A stretch of DNA of 64,000 nt. Source: Pseudisothecium myosuroides. Lineage: Eukaryota > Streptophyta > Bryopsida > Hypnales > Lembophyllaceae. The stretch covers positions 16,616,224 through 16,680,223 of the forward strand of contig OX637287.1 in NCBI GenBank assembly GCA_951799445.1, given 5' to 3'. Of the stretch, positions 38,290 through 51,315 are shown piece after piece. Position 1 is the stretch's first letter. Each line of letters starts with the position of its first letter. Under the pieces are notes generated by a model that did no database searches, was not told the DNA's origin, and saw only the letters and a program-made list of their open reading frames with translations. The translations under genes were made by a program, and so were the position numbers.

Positions 38290-38544
38290 TTAACATTCAG
38301 AATTTGATTTAAACTCGTGTGAGGAATAGATTGGGAAACAAAAACCTAGAAGCTTTGCTTAGAGTTGCTTTAGAGGGACCAGAAGAGGAGTATGATGCTA
38401 TTTTGATGGATGCCATACCCATGTGGAAGCATGAAACAAACTACAAGTTTCTTTATGCTAACCCGACTACCTATTTATCTAGTTCAGCCACGGGTCCTAT
38501 TGCTAGCACTTCAACTTCCTTATTTGGCCTTGAATTGTCTTGAC

Positions 38545-41500
38545 AGCTTGTGCTTGCTTGAATCTTATTCTCCCCATTTTTTTTTCAACATGTTTTGATG
38601 TTGATCATGGCAGCTTGTATCCTATTCTCCCCATTCTTTTCCCACATGTTTTGATTCTTATAAGTGGTGGATTGTATGTTCTTCTCCCCATTTTTTTGCA
38701 CATGCTTTGATTCTTGTAAATGTTGAATGTTGTGTGGGCATGTCGTACTAACCAACCTCCTGAAAATGCGTAGACCTTGTTCTGGATCTGTGCATTTTCG
38801 GAAGGCTGAATCCCTGGCCCTAAATTGGTAGGGACAATGCCATGTTCAAATCCTGCTAGGGATATGGCTATATGCTAAAAAACCTTTTTCAAAGAGAAAA
38901 AAAAGACTTAAGGAAGACACAAAAAAGTCCTCAACCGGCTAGATTTACTTAGTAAAGGAAATTTGCCTATTGAAATTGGACAATGGCGGCAATGCCACCA
39001 AAAAAAATTGAAGTTCTAGGAAATTGACCGGCAAGTTTTGCCACCTCACTGCACACTTCCGGACATATTTTCAAAAAATCGGGATGGATGAAACTTTGTA
39101 GGAAATCTACCGTTTAGCCCACAGAACTAGCCGGACTGTGGTGTCTCATACTACTTTACTAGTAGGACGCTAAACCCATAACATCGTCGGGGAGGTCCCT
39201 TTTGCTCCCCCCAAAATTAGGAGCCCCCCAACATTAAAAATTACTCATAACATTGCTTACTCGCCATAAAGCTTCCTCTATCAGGAAGTTATAATCCCTC
39301 TTGGGCTACTTGGAAGGGATTTAGTTATATTGCAACTAGAACTTTTGGTTGGCTCAACAAAGGTTCTCATCAGATTGTGTCAGAAATTATCATAATAATT
39401 ACAAAAGTGCTTTAAATAATATGAAATATTCAAAAAAAATGGAAATAATAGAAAAAACATTATGGTGTAATTGTTGTACTCCTTGATCTCACACCAAAAG
39501 AAATTTGATAGAAAAAGTTCAAAAGGTGGTATATTTTGATCTTTTCGAGATGTTCTCTTCAAAGTATCACAAAAAATAAAATTTTAACAATTTTGGAAAA
39601 AATTCAAATGGAATAAAAGTAGAACATTGGGACTACATTTTCTAAGTTCAGCTTAAAATGATTTAAAATAAAAAATTATGTGAAAATTTTGGTTTTGACT
39701 TCCAAAATGCCCATGGGCTTGCAATGTCTTTTAAGAATTAAGAAAAAAAGACTCTTTGAAGTTCATATTTTTGGTAAAAACATTCAATAAAATAAAGAAA
39801 AAATAATTTATTCTCAACCCCTAAAATTTTCACCTTGCTTTGTTGAAAATTAGTCATTAGATCAAAGAATTTGAAATGGTGGGTACCAATCTATGAAAAT
39901 TAGTATTTTCTACAAAGTACTGGTGGATGTATGACCTAACTTGCCTATGCATGTGCTAATAAAGTTTCATGTAATTACAAATATTAGATTATGAGATTAT
40001 AATGCCCAAATGTAATTTAAATTTTTTTAAGGGTACAACCATTTTCAACTTTGCACTTTGAAAATCCATATCTTCCAACCATGGTTCTGCATTTGATTAA
40101 AAGATGACTTCTTGTAGATATAAAAATCTCATATGATTCCACCAAATTTAACAAGAAGATCACATGAATTGATTTTTCTTTTAAAATATACAATAGTACA
40201 TGTTGTTGAATTGAAGAAAAAATTGAGTTGCTTACTCAAAGTATAATTTTGTCATAGAATATAAATTTTTCAATCCCAATGGTGAAATGGTTGTAGTAAA
40301 AAATCTACTCTGTAAAGAATCATTTTTTCTAAATAAAAAATAAAAATCAAGATAAAAAATGAACTTTATATATCATTAATATTGGAAGAGGTCTTATATG
40401 CTTGTACTTAAAAAAATCCTTGTATCATTCACTTCACTCATCAAAATAGAGTCAATCAAAGGATTTTATATATGCTTGTTTTTATCCAATTATATCTACA
40501 AAAAAATTCACTTACCTGATCTTCATTCATGACCAAAACAACCTTATAATTTTGATTCAGAAGTCAACATCCTATGAACCTTGGATATGTGCCTATTAGA
40601 TATGAATGTATTGCACTTTTTCAAAAAAAAAATATTTGAAATTTCAAAATTCAAAGTCTATAGGGCGTGGCCAAGAATATGATTGCCTCAAGTTGGTCTG
40701 TAAGGAATTTTGGAGGCTAATAATTTGGTAAAAATGAAATTTCACTAAAAAAAGATAGAAGAATATTTATGAATTCTAAAAATGTATGCACAAGAGAGGC
40801 TCTTACTAAATAAGAGGTAAAATGAAGAAGCTTATTCCAAACTTCAATTTAACCCCTTTCCTGAATTTCAAATTGTAGATGCAATGATTTTGTAAAGAAA
40901 TAGTTTTTAGTAGTGCTATTCAAAGTGCAATGTTAAATTGAAGTTAATCCTTCATGTTATAAAGACATTGCCTCAAAATACCATAAATGTACTCGTTTGT
41001 TACTAGAAATGGCTTCCAACTTCACATTGTTATAGGCTTTTTTACTACTCATCATATTAGCTATTTTGTTTGTTTGTTTTCCATCTCAATTTAGGAATTA
41101 ATATTTTTTAGGAGTTTTTTTAAGGCAAAGTAACCTTTAAATTTATTCATCTTTGCTAATGGAAAATATCTAGTCTTGAGGGACAAAAGAACGCTCACTA
41201 TAATCATTGGTTCAAAATAATCCCATTAGTGAGTTTTTTTCAAGGTCCGATTACAACCTTAGTAAATCTAGGCGCACCTAGAAAGTACGCATATAGAAAC
41301 TTCCTTCCTTCTAATTGATAAACAAAATTTCATGTTTTGGCTTATTAGAAGCCTGCACCATGGGTGGAGTTGAAGCAATTGTGACCCCTTTCTAAAAAAA
41401 TTTCCTACACATTCTTGCATAAAATATATAGCCTCTATTCATGAGAATCTAATGTTGTTTTTGGATACACCTATTTTTTGCACTTTGAAAATTCATAGTT

Positions 41501-42380
41501 TATCAAAAAAGTATCCAAAACATGTATAAAAAAAATCTAAAATATTCTCTTCGATTTCCAACAAGATCCAACAAAAAAATTAGGAAACTTAACAATATGA
41601 ACGACGCTCAATGCAAGACATTCAAGGTTTGCTTCTTGTGTTTGTCTTGCCCCAACCGAAGGTAAATGTAAAAATTACCTCTATTTTGTGGTTGCTTAGT
41701 GTCTTACATTCTTTATCTAACCTTTCGTTGTGAGCTCTTTACCTTATCTAACGTAACTACACTTGAAATGGACTAATCTTCAAAATTGACCCCTATTTTT
41801 GAATGGAAAATGAATTGGGAGGATACCCAAAATGGTATACATTAAAGACAAATATAAGATGGAATTAAGGTCCATTTTGAGTAGTGTGCAATTCTATTAA
41901 TAGAATTGTGGAGGTGGCAACCTCACAAGTAGTCCATTTTGGGTACACTTTCTATAAGTTTAACTTCTTCTCTTAGACATTTCTTCATGTGCATCAAATT
42001 GATTTTGGTATCACCTAGATGACATTTGTAGCACACTACACCTTATATCTTTGAAAATTTGTAACTAATTCACAAAAATTATGAAACCACTTGCATTTTG
42101 ATTCACAGTCCTTCACCTATATTAAAAAATTGTTGTTCATTTTCTAGAACATATTGATCATGCCACAGTGCTTAACAATGCGATTTTAGGGATAGTTACC
42201 TCGAGTTATTTGGGGCCTTTCAATCCAAATTTGAATTCAAAATTTCCAAATTTTATCACGGTTACCAAATAAAAAATTCCGATATTTTCCGCAGGGGTAA
42301 AAACGCAGACTTCGAATGACCACTTTAACTTCCTGCATGCTCAATTGCTTATTGGGAGTTACCTCACCACGAGTTACTTC
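38545..42380. other. AT-rich spacer
   Basis: 38545-39200 is probably the right flank of the hAT element, with motifs inverted relative to 32970-33250. From 39200 to 42380 the DNA is AT-rich with no gene, RNA or defined repeat that I can support. Confidence 0.45.
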
Positions 42381-43767
42381 TCTCTCTCTTGGGAGTCGTA
42401 GCGCATACCTGCCCAGATCTTAATATCAGCTTTCATAATAAATGCTTCTGGCAGTCTCCATCACCTCGACGGGTCTCTGCGCAGCAAGAGTGGTGTCAGA
42501 TTTTCATTGTCCACACAAGAGCTGTGTCAGTTTTCAAGGTAGATATTGATGATCTCAGCGAAGTACATTGTCGTTAGGAGATATCAAAGGAGAGTATCAA
42601 GCTATGGCGGAACAAGTTTCGGCATGGTTCAAACTTCCAAAACTGAGCTTAACGGAAAAAGCTGTACGTAAGCTAGCTTACATGTGAGCTTGCACAACAG
42701 GCAAGACAGTCCTGAGCTAAGTTGGTGTAGGCGAACGAGAGTTTGCAAGAGTGGCAATCGGTGCCATAACTCTTTCGTCAGAGCTCTGATCATTCTTGGA
42801 ATCGGTTGCAAGTGACGCCCCGCCGGAATGGCTATGGCGTGGCTGACGATTCATTATTGACGAGCTCGTACAGAGATCGTATCGCTCATGTGGTGCAAAT
42901 CACGCCTGACATTTGTCACATCTCTGGCATGCAGTACAGACTACAGAGTCATCTTCACTACTGTAGTGACCGCTAACACCTGCGCAAGCTTTCTAGACCC
43001 TTCAGCTGCAGCATTCTCTGCGCGCACGAAAATGCAGCCGCTGCAGCATGCACCTCTGAGCTTCTGCGGGTAGTTCTGTGCAGGCGGTCCACGACGAGCT
43101 TCTGCAGCGAAGGTATGCGTTCGAGTATGCGACCTCTTTGTGATCATTGTTTGTAACTTGCTCCTTGCCTTTTTGAACGGTCATTTACAGGGATCTCGTC
43201 AAGACACTAGTTCCTGCTTGTTCGTCCATATCGAGTGTGCTTCTGCTTTCCCTTGTGCACGTTAGACGCAGTAGAGGAGTAGTGACTTTAGTGGAGCAGT
43301 AACTTTTGTCTTATTCTTGGTTTAGAATGTAGCATCAGTTTTAAGGATTTTGCAGTTGTCGCATAGGTTCGTTGGTTGTTGCTGTGGTGGATCTGAGTTG
43401 AGGTGAATGCTAAAAGTGCGACCTCTTGCTCATGAGCTGTAGGTTTGCTGTGCTTGATTTGGTCAGCGAGGTGGAATGCAGGTGGAATGACCAGTCTGGC
43501 GCGTTTTAGTTGCGGGCCCAGTGCATGTGCCGCTGATAAGTACTTGCTTTTTCTTGTTTCTTTTGAAGGCATATTCGAGTACTTCAGGTGGCTACTTGGG
43601 CTGTGTGGAAGCTAAGTCTAACTGAGCATTATTTTTTTCTAACGAACGGTGTCTAACAGATACAGGCGCTATATATCTTCACTAGCTATTTTTTTCCTCT
43701 AATTTTTTGAGGCGCCTGTGAAAACATTTATCCTTGAAAGTTTCTAAAATACATGGTGCTTTGATTT
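42381..43767. other. GC-richer spacer, no gene recognised
   Basis: Base composition rises at 42380-43600. Short open frames (42888-43073 +, 43288-43572 -) show no known domain. It may be a distal promoter or an unrecognised non-coding exon of the downstream transporter gene; nothing in the sequence proves it. Confidence 0.3.
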
Positions 43768-44187
43768 CAATAAGGTAGTAGGCTCAAAAACCGACCCTTT
43801 AAGGGCTGATCCGCCTTTTTGATAGTTGCACATGAACCAAAATATTTTTAGCTCATTTTTCAGAGAAAGACCAATAGATGCGGAACATAACACAAGTGGT
43901 TTCATATTTTTTGAAGCATTTTTGAAATAGTTATGAATTTTCAAAGATTTCAGTAGTAGGTACCAATTTGTGACACTAGGTCTCCCCAAATCCGTCTTCT
44001 TGCAATTTTGAAAGTGATTTCAGGAAATCAAGGCCAATGATTGGCTCTCACAATAAAAAAACAATTTTTTCTTGATTCATTCAATAGCTAAAGTGGTCCA
44101 TTTAAGGATCACCACCAATCCATTCTACAGCTAAATATAGGGACGGTTTGAAGGAGAGGGTCACATTTACAGCCTCCTCCCTTATTG
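43768..44187. mobile_element. TAAGG-TIR element, copy b
   Basis: A 420-bp element with inverted ends CAATAAGGTAGTAGGCT and AGCCTCCTCCCTTATTG. The interior is the reverse complement of the interior of copy a (for example agggctgatccgcc, 'aagtggtttcat', tgtgacactaggtctcc). No coding capacity. Confidence 0.65.
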
Positions 44188-45135
44188 ATCCAGAAGTGTG
44201 CTACATAAGCTCTCTTTAGAAAGGCGTTCTACGTCATACCTCAACGTCCCCTGCATACCTTAGTTGTTTAGAGGCCGCGTCTAGTTTTAAATGTACAGTC
44301 GAGTAGTCTATTCTTCGTACAAGCCGTGCATTAAATACTGCTCACCCACCGACCTGCTTCACAATGTAATCTATTTTGGTCCTCTTTTAAGTTTACTCTT
44401 TAGTCAGCATAACCAAGTCATCGTCAACGAGGAGCAAACAAATGTTCAACTGTGGTTCCATGATTTTGAGTTCAGCTCAAACACTTCGACTCTTAGCTTA
44501 TTGTCCAAATAACGTACGTACGTTGATCACAGTACGCATGAAATTCATCAGGGGTCTAATCGGATCGGATCAAGTGCTCTCCTGTACTGGAACTTTGTTT
44601 ATTAGTTGTTTCAGATTCTTAACTCAGCCTATTGATTTAGCAGTCAATTTGATTTGCAGGGTATAATTTAAGCAAGTCGAAATCAGCTTCGGGCTTAAAG
44701 ATCTTGTCGGGGAATTTGCTTGCTTTGTCCAGAAGCCACGCGATCGGCATTTATATTCCTAACCTGGACCGAGATCGTCTCATATATTTGAGAGACAATA
44801 GAGCATCATTGTTTTGAAGGCCGGTTTCTGATCAAGTCAACAGAAAATTCAGCCGCGCGTCCAGAGTAAAAACCAGTGCCCAAGAACTCAGATTTAGTTG
44901 TCTGAGAATGTCAAGCCCTTGAATTACGCACCACCGGAACATCTACTAGGGCAGGATCCAAGAGTAATTCCATTCTTTTACAAAACATTGAGGCTGGCGT
45001 TCAGATTCTGGAAGAAGCATGACCTATTGCAGGAGGTTTAAACCAAACTTGAGCTTAAGAGTTACCTTGAAGAGGTGACGCCTTTGTTCAAAAGAGGTCT
45101 TCAACCAGAGCAGGGTATATAATTTGGGGCTATCA
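44188..45135. other. Presumed promoter and leader of the NPF gene
   Basis: Non-repetitive DNA without long frames, immediately upstream of the transporter start. No convincing TATA box or leader intron was identified. Confidence 0.4.
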
Positions 45136-48100
45136 ATGGGAAAAGATACTGGACAGGCGGACCCTCCTGAAGATCAGGGTCACAATTCTCCAGTTCAGTT
45201 GCATCAGGAAGAGCAATGGATCCCAGTGATGTCGCCTTCAACCGCGAAACCATTGTCACCTGCACCCCAGGACTTGAATAAGACGGCAGCAATGAGCTCG
45301 TCAGTTTTGTCAAGCCCTAATAGATGTTCTAATAATATGGCATCCCCAGATTCATTTATGCTCCACCCTTCAGTAGAAAATCATAAACCCGCGCCAGTAT
45401 CCTCGGCAACGATTGCAGTTGACAAGTTCAATATCGGCTTTGCGCCAGTGGACATTCGTGGACGGCTGATATTGGATCAGAAGAATACTGGAGGATGGCG
45501 AGCTGCTTTTTTTATTTTTGGTTCGTGATCTCTGACGCTTACACATGTATGCTGAACTTTGCAAACTTCTCTAAAATTTCTGAAAGTTCAAGATTCTTGG
45601 TCTTGAGGAGTCATGGGCAAACCAAAGTCTGTAATTCACCATGTGAACCAGGGGTTTGCTTGTTAATAAAAGGAGATAGTATATCATATCGAGGAAGTCA
45701 ATCCGCCACTGTAAACTTAATGTTGTGATGCTTGTATCTCGTTGGAGTTGCAATTAGCAGGGTTAATATTTCTCCAGTCTTCACTAGTGCTTGTTAGCGT
45801 TGCATCGGATTGTTTATATTCCCAAATGCTATGCTGTGTGTCGATTTAATTAACGCGTCTGGTTTGAACAGGCAATGAAACCGCAGAGAGAATGGCATTC
45901 TACGGCATTCTAGTGAACTTATTGTTTTACTTGTACCTTGATATGCACATCAGCTTCCCACAAGCTTCAACACTTGTCACAAACGTGGTGGGAACATCTT
46001 CCCTCACCCCTTTGCTAGGGGCTTTCATTGCCGACGCGTATATTGGACGGTATTGGACTATTGGCATCTTCTCTACGATTTATTTGATGGTACGATTTCC
46101 AGTGCCCTTCTGAATTCCATACATTCTTATTTGGTTTGAACAAATGCTAATGGTACGGAATCACTGCATGACTGTTCCCATTTACTTATGAAGATTTTCA
46201 TATGAAAGACAAACGTGCAAAATTCTTGACTGTTATCTTGAGGACTGATCCAAGTACATAATTAAATTACGATGAGTCTAACGGGGTGTCTTAATTATTG
46301 CCGAATTATCTAAGTGATAAGAATTTGGATACTTGTAATATTTGACCGAGCAAGGCTGCTTACTTTACACACCTATGAACCGGCACAGGATACTTAGCAC
46401 CATTCGTGGATATCACTAGCAATCACAGGAGCGATTTGTCCACGATGAAGAGCAAAAACAGTGATTATCCAGGCAGAGTGATGTTAGTTACAGTTAGCGA
46501 GTGAATGGGACCTGAACTTATTTAGAAGTTCAGATTTATCAAAGCTACCTCTCGTGTTTTAATATTATGGAATATTCTGACTATATCATAGCTCCGTGAC
46601 ATCATGATTCCATCTAAGTTGTACTGTACTTCGTTGTTGTAGGGCTTAATTCTCTTGACGCTTACCTCATTCTTACGAAGCTTGAGGCCCTCAAGTGTGG
46701 GATGTAACGAGCTTTCGATGATGCTTGGCTCATGCAAATCTCCGTCCAGGAATCAAATGGCTTTCTTGTACGTGGCTCTGTACACCATTGCTCTGGGTTC
46801 CGGAGGCATAAGACCGTGTGTGTCGGCCTTCGGTGCGGATCAATTTGATACTGAGAATTCAAAAGAGAGAGAGCAGCTCCCACGATTTTTCAATGGCTTT
46901 TATTTCATGATCACCCTCGGCATTTTCCTATCTCTCACTTTTGTTGTTTACATCTCAGAATACATCAGTTGGGCTTGGGGATTTGGAACATTAGCAATAG
47001 CCATGGCTGTTGCAAACTTTATTTTCTTCTTGGGAACCCCATTTTACAGACATAGACTTCCTAGTGGAAGTCCGCTTACCAGGTTCGTGCAAGTAACAGT
47101 TGCTGCATTTAGAAAAAGGAGAGTGACAATGCCAACGAACAAAGATGAACTTTACGAAGTTCACGACAAGGAATCTGCCATTCCGGGAAGTAGAAAGCTC
47201 CACCATACGGATTCATTAAGGTATGTTGCCCATGCCACATTCTCGCGCGAATTTACTTTCTCGGGTATTTCACTCCGTTCTCTTTGGTACCGTCTGGTCG
47301 TATCAAATTTTCTCCGAAAAATTCCTTAGGAAAACTTCCTTTCGGGGCTTGCCGATCGCAATGAGACTTCTTAACTGATTAGAGAGAGTGGCGGCGCAGA
47401 TTTCTTGATAGAGCAGCCGTTGAGACACAAAATGAGAAAATGGCTGAAAAGCCAGTTACCGCTTGGAGGCTTTGTACTGTTACGCAGGTGAGATCACATT
47501 GTTCCACTATATGGTGCTGGATGCTTTTCACTTCATTTTCATTTTTAGTTTGAACATCAAGTATTTCTGGAAAGAGTTGGAATATAGACATTGATGGCAA
47601 ATCGACTACGCACAGGGCATGGTATGCAATGAGCCATTTCTTCGTCTTCTTACAGGTTGAAGAGTTGAAGGTGTTGATCAAAGTGATACCGATCTGGGCA
47701 ACGACTATCATCTTGAATACCGTGTTTTTGCAAATTCTCAATTTCGGTGCCCAGCAAGCTTTGTCCATGGACAGGAAGCTCATCATATTTACCGCGCCAG
47801 CGGCATCTGTGCCTGTTGCAGCGGCTACAATTATCCTAATCTTTCTACCTTTCTATGACAGAATCATGGTGCCTTTCATGAGGAAGTTTACTGGGAATCC
47901 AAGAGGAATTTCCTTTCTCCAGAGAATTGGCGTTGGCCTTTTCATTTCTATTTTGGCGGCGGTAGTGGCTGCAGTCATGGAGAAGAGACGACGACAGGTA
48001 TGTCGTACAAGAATCGAACGGCACTTCGATTCAAAGATTGTTGCGATGGCTCCGCAATTCAAATTCTTGCTTATTAAATAAATAGTTCTTAGAAATCACT

Positions 48101-48863
48101 TTGAATGAAGATTGAGTCGTGACTATGTTATATTTCTATTTGTGGTGATTGTGCTGAGTTCTCTTGTATAGCAAGCTCATTGATCGAGTTTTCAAGCACT
48201 CAAAATTTTTCAAGTAGTCAAATCGTTAATCACTGCACCAGCTAAGCTCATTAATTTTGACGCAATATATTCGCTTGCTATGTCACTCTTCACCCAATCT
48301 GATATTTTGATCGCATGCTTGATTTCTTATAACAGGTAGCTTGGGAGACGGGCACTGCACAGAACCCACTGGCACAGGTTCCCTTTTCAGCCTGGTGGCT
48401 AACTATTCCTTTCTGCTTGATCGGGCTCGCCGAGATCTTTGCTTCGATTGGTCAGCTGGAATTTTTTTATGACCAAGCTCCAGATGGGATGCGGAGCATT
48501 GGAACTGCGCTCTTCTCGGCAACAGCAGCCCTTGGTGCTTACCTGGGCAGTTTTTTAATATCAGTTACAACCAAATACACGGGCCGACACGGACATCGAC
48601 CTTGGATTGCTAACGTGATCAGCCTCGGCCACATGGATTATTACTTCTGGCTCCTCGCAGGTCTTAGTGGTGTTAACTTTGTTGTTTATCTCTATTGCGC
48701 TCACGTGTACGAGTACAAGGTAGAGTCGACATCTTGCATGAGAAAGATGCAAGTTAAAGCATCACCAGCTGCTGGCGAAGCTTTAAAAGCGGGAGAGAGA
48801 ACGAATTCAAATGACAGCCACGGTGGTGTGAACGGAGTGTCGACACAGAGCACCTCAACCTAG
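45136..48863 (+). CDS. NPF: NRT1/PTR family (NPF, POT) transporter, six exons
   Basis: Proton-coupled transporter of the plant NPF family (nitrate, di/tripeptides or hormones; substrate not predictable) in a cell membrane. Exons join(45136-45520, 45872-46089, 46643-47220, 47400-47487, 47656-47997, 48336-48863) give 2139 nt, 712 residues. The proton-coupling ExxER motif is ETAER (131-135) in GNETAERMAFYG. Then come the loop GRYWTIGIFSTIY, GSGGIRPCVSAFGADQFD (GADQFD 265-270) and the family signature region FFNGFYFMITLG (from 283). The C-terminal half has GISFLQRIGVGL and the late helices FYDQAPDGMRSIGTALF. The N-terminus before the first helix is about 110 residues, Ser/Pro-rich and longer than the usual 30-60, so the protein exceeds the family's typical 550-650. 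All six junctions keep frame. The start is the first ATG of the open exon; a downstream ATG could also serve. Confidence 0.93.
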
Positions 48864-49962
48864 CACTTCCTCGGCAGTGTACGTGACATCAAATGTTAGA
48901 GCGTCCTGTAGCCGATTCATCATGTGCACCACTGAATTTAATAATTGCAGTTCAAACCATCAAGACCAAACTCGAGCTGGGTGGAAACAGCAGGTCCAAA
49001 TACCTTTGATGAGCCTTGGTTCTTTTCCAGACCTAGCTTCCCAGCGGAGTTATGTTGAGCTGCAAAGATGATAAGTCTTGAGGTTCAGAATTTGCTCCAA
49101 TATGTTGTTCTTGAGCAGATCAATAATACATTACTGGACCAGGATCTTGACGCTCATGTGATGAGCTCGATGTGCTCTCCCAGTTTGATTTACTTCAAAC
49201 ATTGATCCTGACATGCAAGTTCTCTTACAGCGACCTCGGAATGTGAGTGACACATTTTCTGGCCGAGCCCTTGAAGCTATAATGACAAGATGATATGCAA
49301 CAACAGCATCGGCCCTAAGTAGACTCAGATCATAGACTTTTCCCTTTATGGACATAGATTTATTTCTAAAATATTCTGCTTCAATTAAAATCTTTGTGGA
49401 TGTCATTTAGCGCATGAATTTTGGTGATTACCCTCGCAAGCCTAGAATTCAGAGACGAGTCAATTTAGATTTGTTCCTGCATTCGTGCTTTGCGAACTTA
49501 ATAGTACATAACACATCAATTCGTATTGTTTGTTTCTATTGTAAATACAGTAGAGTAAAATTTTAGCAAAAAGCCCTTCTTATGATATCACGTTTGTATG
49601 AACCGTAAGTTATCTATATGCATTTTTTTGAGAGTCTGGGTGAATTGACAGTTTGTTTCTGTCGGAAAGCCTATTTACTTTTCTGTGCAATTACTATGTG
49701 CCATAACAATTGAAATAAGCTCTTTTGCTATGGAATTTTGTTATAAATATTATTTGATACATGGTACAAATAGTATCGTTCTTTGTTATTTGGTCTAACT
49801 TATGTAAACCAAATCAGATGGACTAGTATAAAGCAAAGAAATATTTGATTTAGGCCTTGATGTATTAATAAAATGTCACAAGTACAAAGTTACACTGATG
49901 GAGAAGTAAAACAAAATTGAAATTTGAGTGTAGCCTTCAATAATTGTACCAAAGTGTGCATA
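48864..49962. other. 3' flank of the NPF gene
   Basis: No further gene is seen. Contains the presumed 3' UTR and AT-rich spacer up to the nested transposons at 49963. Confidence 0.45.
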
Positions 49963-51312
49963 TAAGGTAGGAGGTTGTAAAATGGAGCAGGCATTAACCC
50001 CTAAAGGACTGAGGCCTTTTTTCTGCCAAAAAACACTGAAAACTGCCATTTCTATAGCAAAGAATTAAAAAAATTGAAAAATGTTTATTTTTCACATCCA
50101 ACCGTAGGATCTTACACCTAACTAGTATAAGAATGTGTGGAATTTTTTTTAGAATTTTTGACCGCACAGATTGCAAGATATTTGCATTTAAAGTGAAAAA
50201 AATAAGTTTTTCAGCACATTGCGGGACTAGATTTTTTGACTTTAAACATTTTTAACTTAAAATTTTTGCACTACAGAGTTTTGAACTTTTATTTTTTATA
50301 GTGGAGAATTGAGTTGAGAGTCTAGAAAAAAAATAATATTAAAAAAAAACTTAATTATCATTCTTAAAAAATTTGTTAAGTAGATGTAGGTACGAGATAG
50401 AAGGAAAATCTAAAACATTCATATATTTTAGATGGACTTAAAATGCACTAATCCCAATGGTGAGATTGTTCTAACAAGTAAATCAGACCATCCAAAAAAA
50501 AAAATTTGAAAAATTTGAAAAATTGCATTCAGAAATGAATTCCAAAGTTATTTTTTTCAAGAAGATGCTTTAACTGCCCGAAAAACAAGAATGGCCATAA
50601 CTTTCTCATAACATATCCAAATGAAATGAATCAAAGCTTTCCGGAAAGCCAAAAATATAATCTATGAGAAAAAAAATATTACAAAAAAAAATTCAAATTT
50701 TTGTCCCTTTTTTTTTTGCTGCCCGAGCTGCCTCCCGTAGCCTGTTTTGAGCTTATATGGTCATAACTTTTTTTCCCGAGCACCGATTGTGAAAAAAATT
50801 ATATTCCCTTGAAGCTAATCAGTTTTTCTACCTCCAAAAAAAGTTTCAAAAAATCAGGAGAAAATTTCAGCCCGTAGGTACCTGCCCGAAAACGCATTTG
50901 TCCCCCGTAGGAACAATGGTCCTTTAGGGGTTAAGAACGGACCCTATAAATGGTTGTGAAATGGACATGAGTTGGTTCCAAAATTGACAAGTATAGTCAT
51001 TGAATGAATCAAGGAAAAAAGCATTATTAATTGCAAGAGCCAATCATTCTCTTTGCTTTTCCCATTTTTATTTAGAATTGCAAGTGAACCGTTTATGAAA
51101 GACCTAGGGTCACAAATAGGGACCTATGACCCAACTCGTTTGAAAATTCATAAGTAATTCAAAAATGCTCAAAAAAATACAAAACCACTTGGGTTAAATT
51201 CCTCATCAATTTCTCTTTGCCTGAAAAATGAGCTAAAAAATTCCTGTCCAAGGAAATACATGAAAAAGGCGGACCAGCCCTTAGATGCTCCATTTCTGAG
51301 CCTCCTACCTTA
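49963..51312. mobile_element. TAAGG-TIR element, copy c, interrupted by a TTAA element
   Basis: Perfect 12-bp inverted ends TAAGGTAGGAGG (49963-49974) and CCTCCTACCTTA (51301-51312), with ATA on both outer sides (49960-49962, 51313-51315) as a possible target duplication. Without the nested TTAA element it is about 413 bp, matching copy b. The interior contains gacctagggtcacaaatag and 'ccagcccttagat' as in copy a. Confidence 0.75.
49998..50930. mobile_element. TTAA-flanked element, copy 3
   Basis: 933 bp between TTAA at 49994-49997 and 50931-50934. Ends CCCCTAAAGGACTGAGGCC and GGTCCTTTAGGGG. Closest relative is copy 1 (45-965), with long near-identical runs such as 'aaactgccatttctatagca' and 'gattgcaagatatttgc'. 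Inserted into TAAGG-TIR copy c. Confidence 0.85.
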
Positions 51313-51315
51313 ATA

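Larger units (their letters stand above)
34017..38541 (+). pseudogene. Broken hAT-family transposase gene with nested insertions
   Basis: Coding blocks similar to hAT transposases of the KIAA1586/ZNF862-like type. 34475-34924 holds FFGVMIDESTNISVTGH, the DDE-domain DEST region. 35041-35350 holds CHCVAHWTNLATLDAT and the WLSRWQA region in shifting frames. 35380-35826 holds LADILHCLAMLSKVFQCKFV. 35933-36090 ends ARVQCVSTATC. 38294-38541 has the C-terminal dimerisation part (IQNLIKTRVRNRLGNK). Stops and frameshifts (for example at 34922 and 35006) show that it is inactive. The dimerisation motif is split by a CACTA-like element (36091-37357) and a TTAA element (37376-38289). A stretch near 34225-34400 looks like a degenerate zinc-finger N-terminus. 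Element ends and the expected 8-bp target duplication were not found. Confidence 0.8.
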
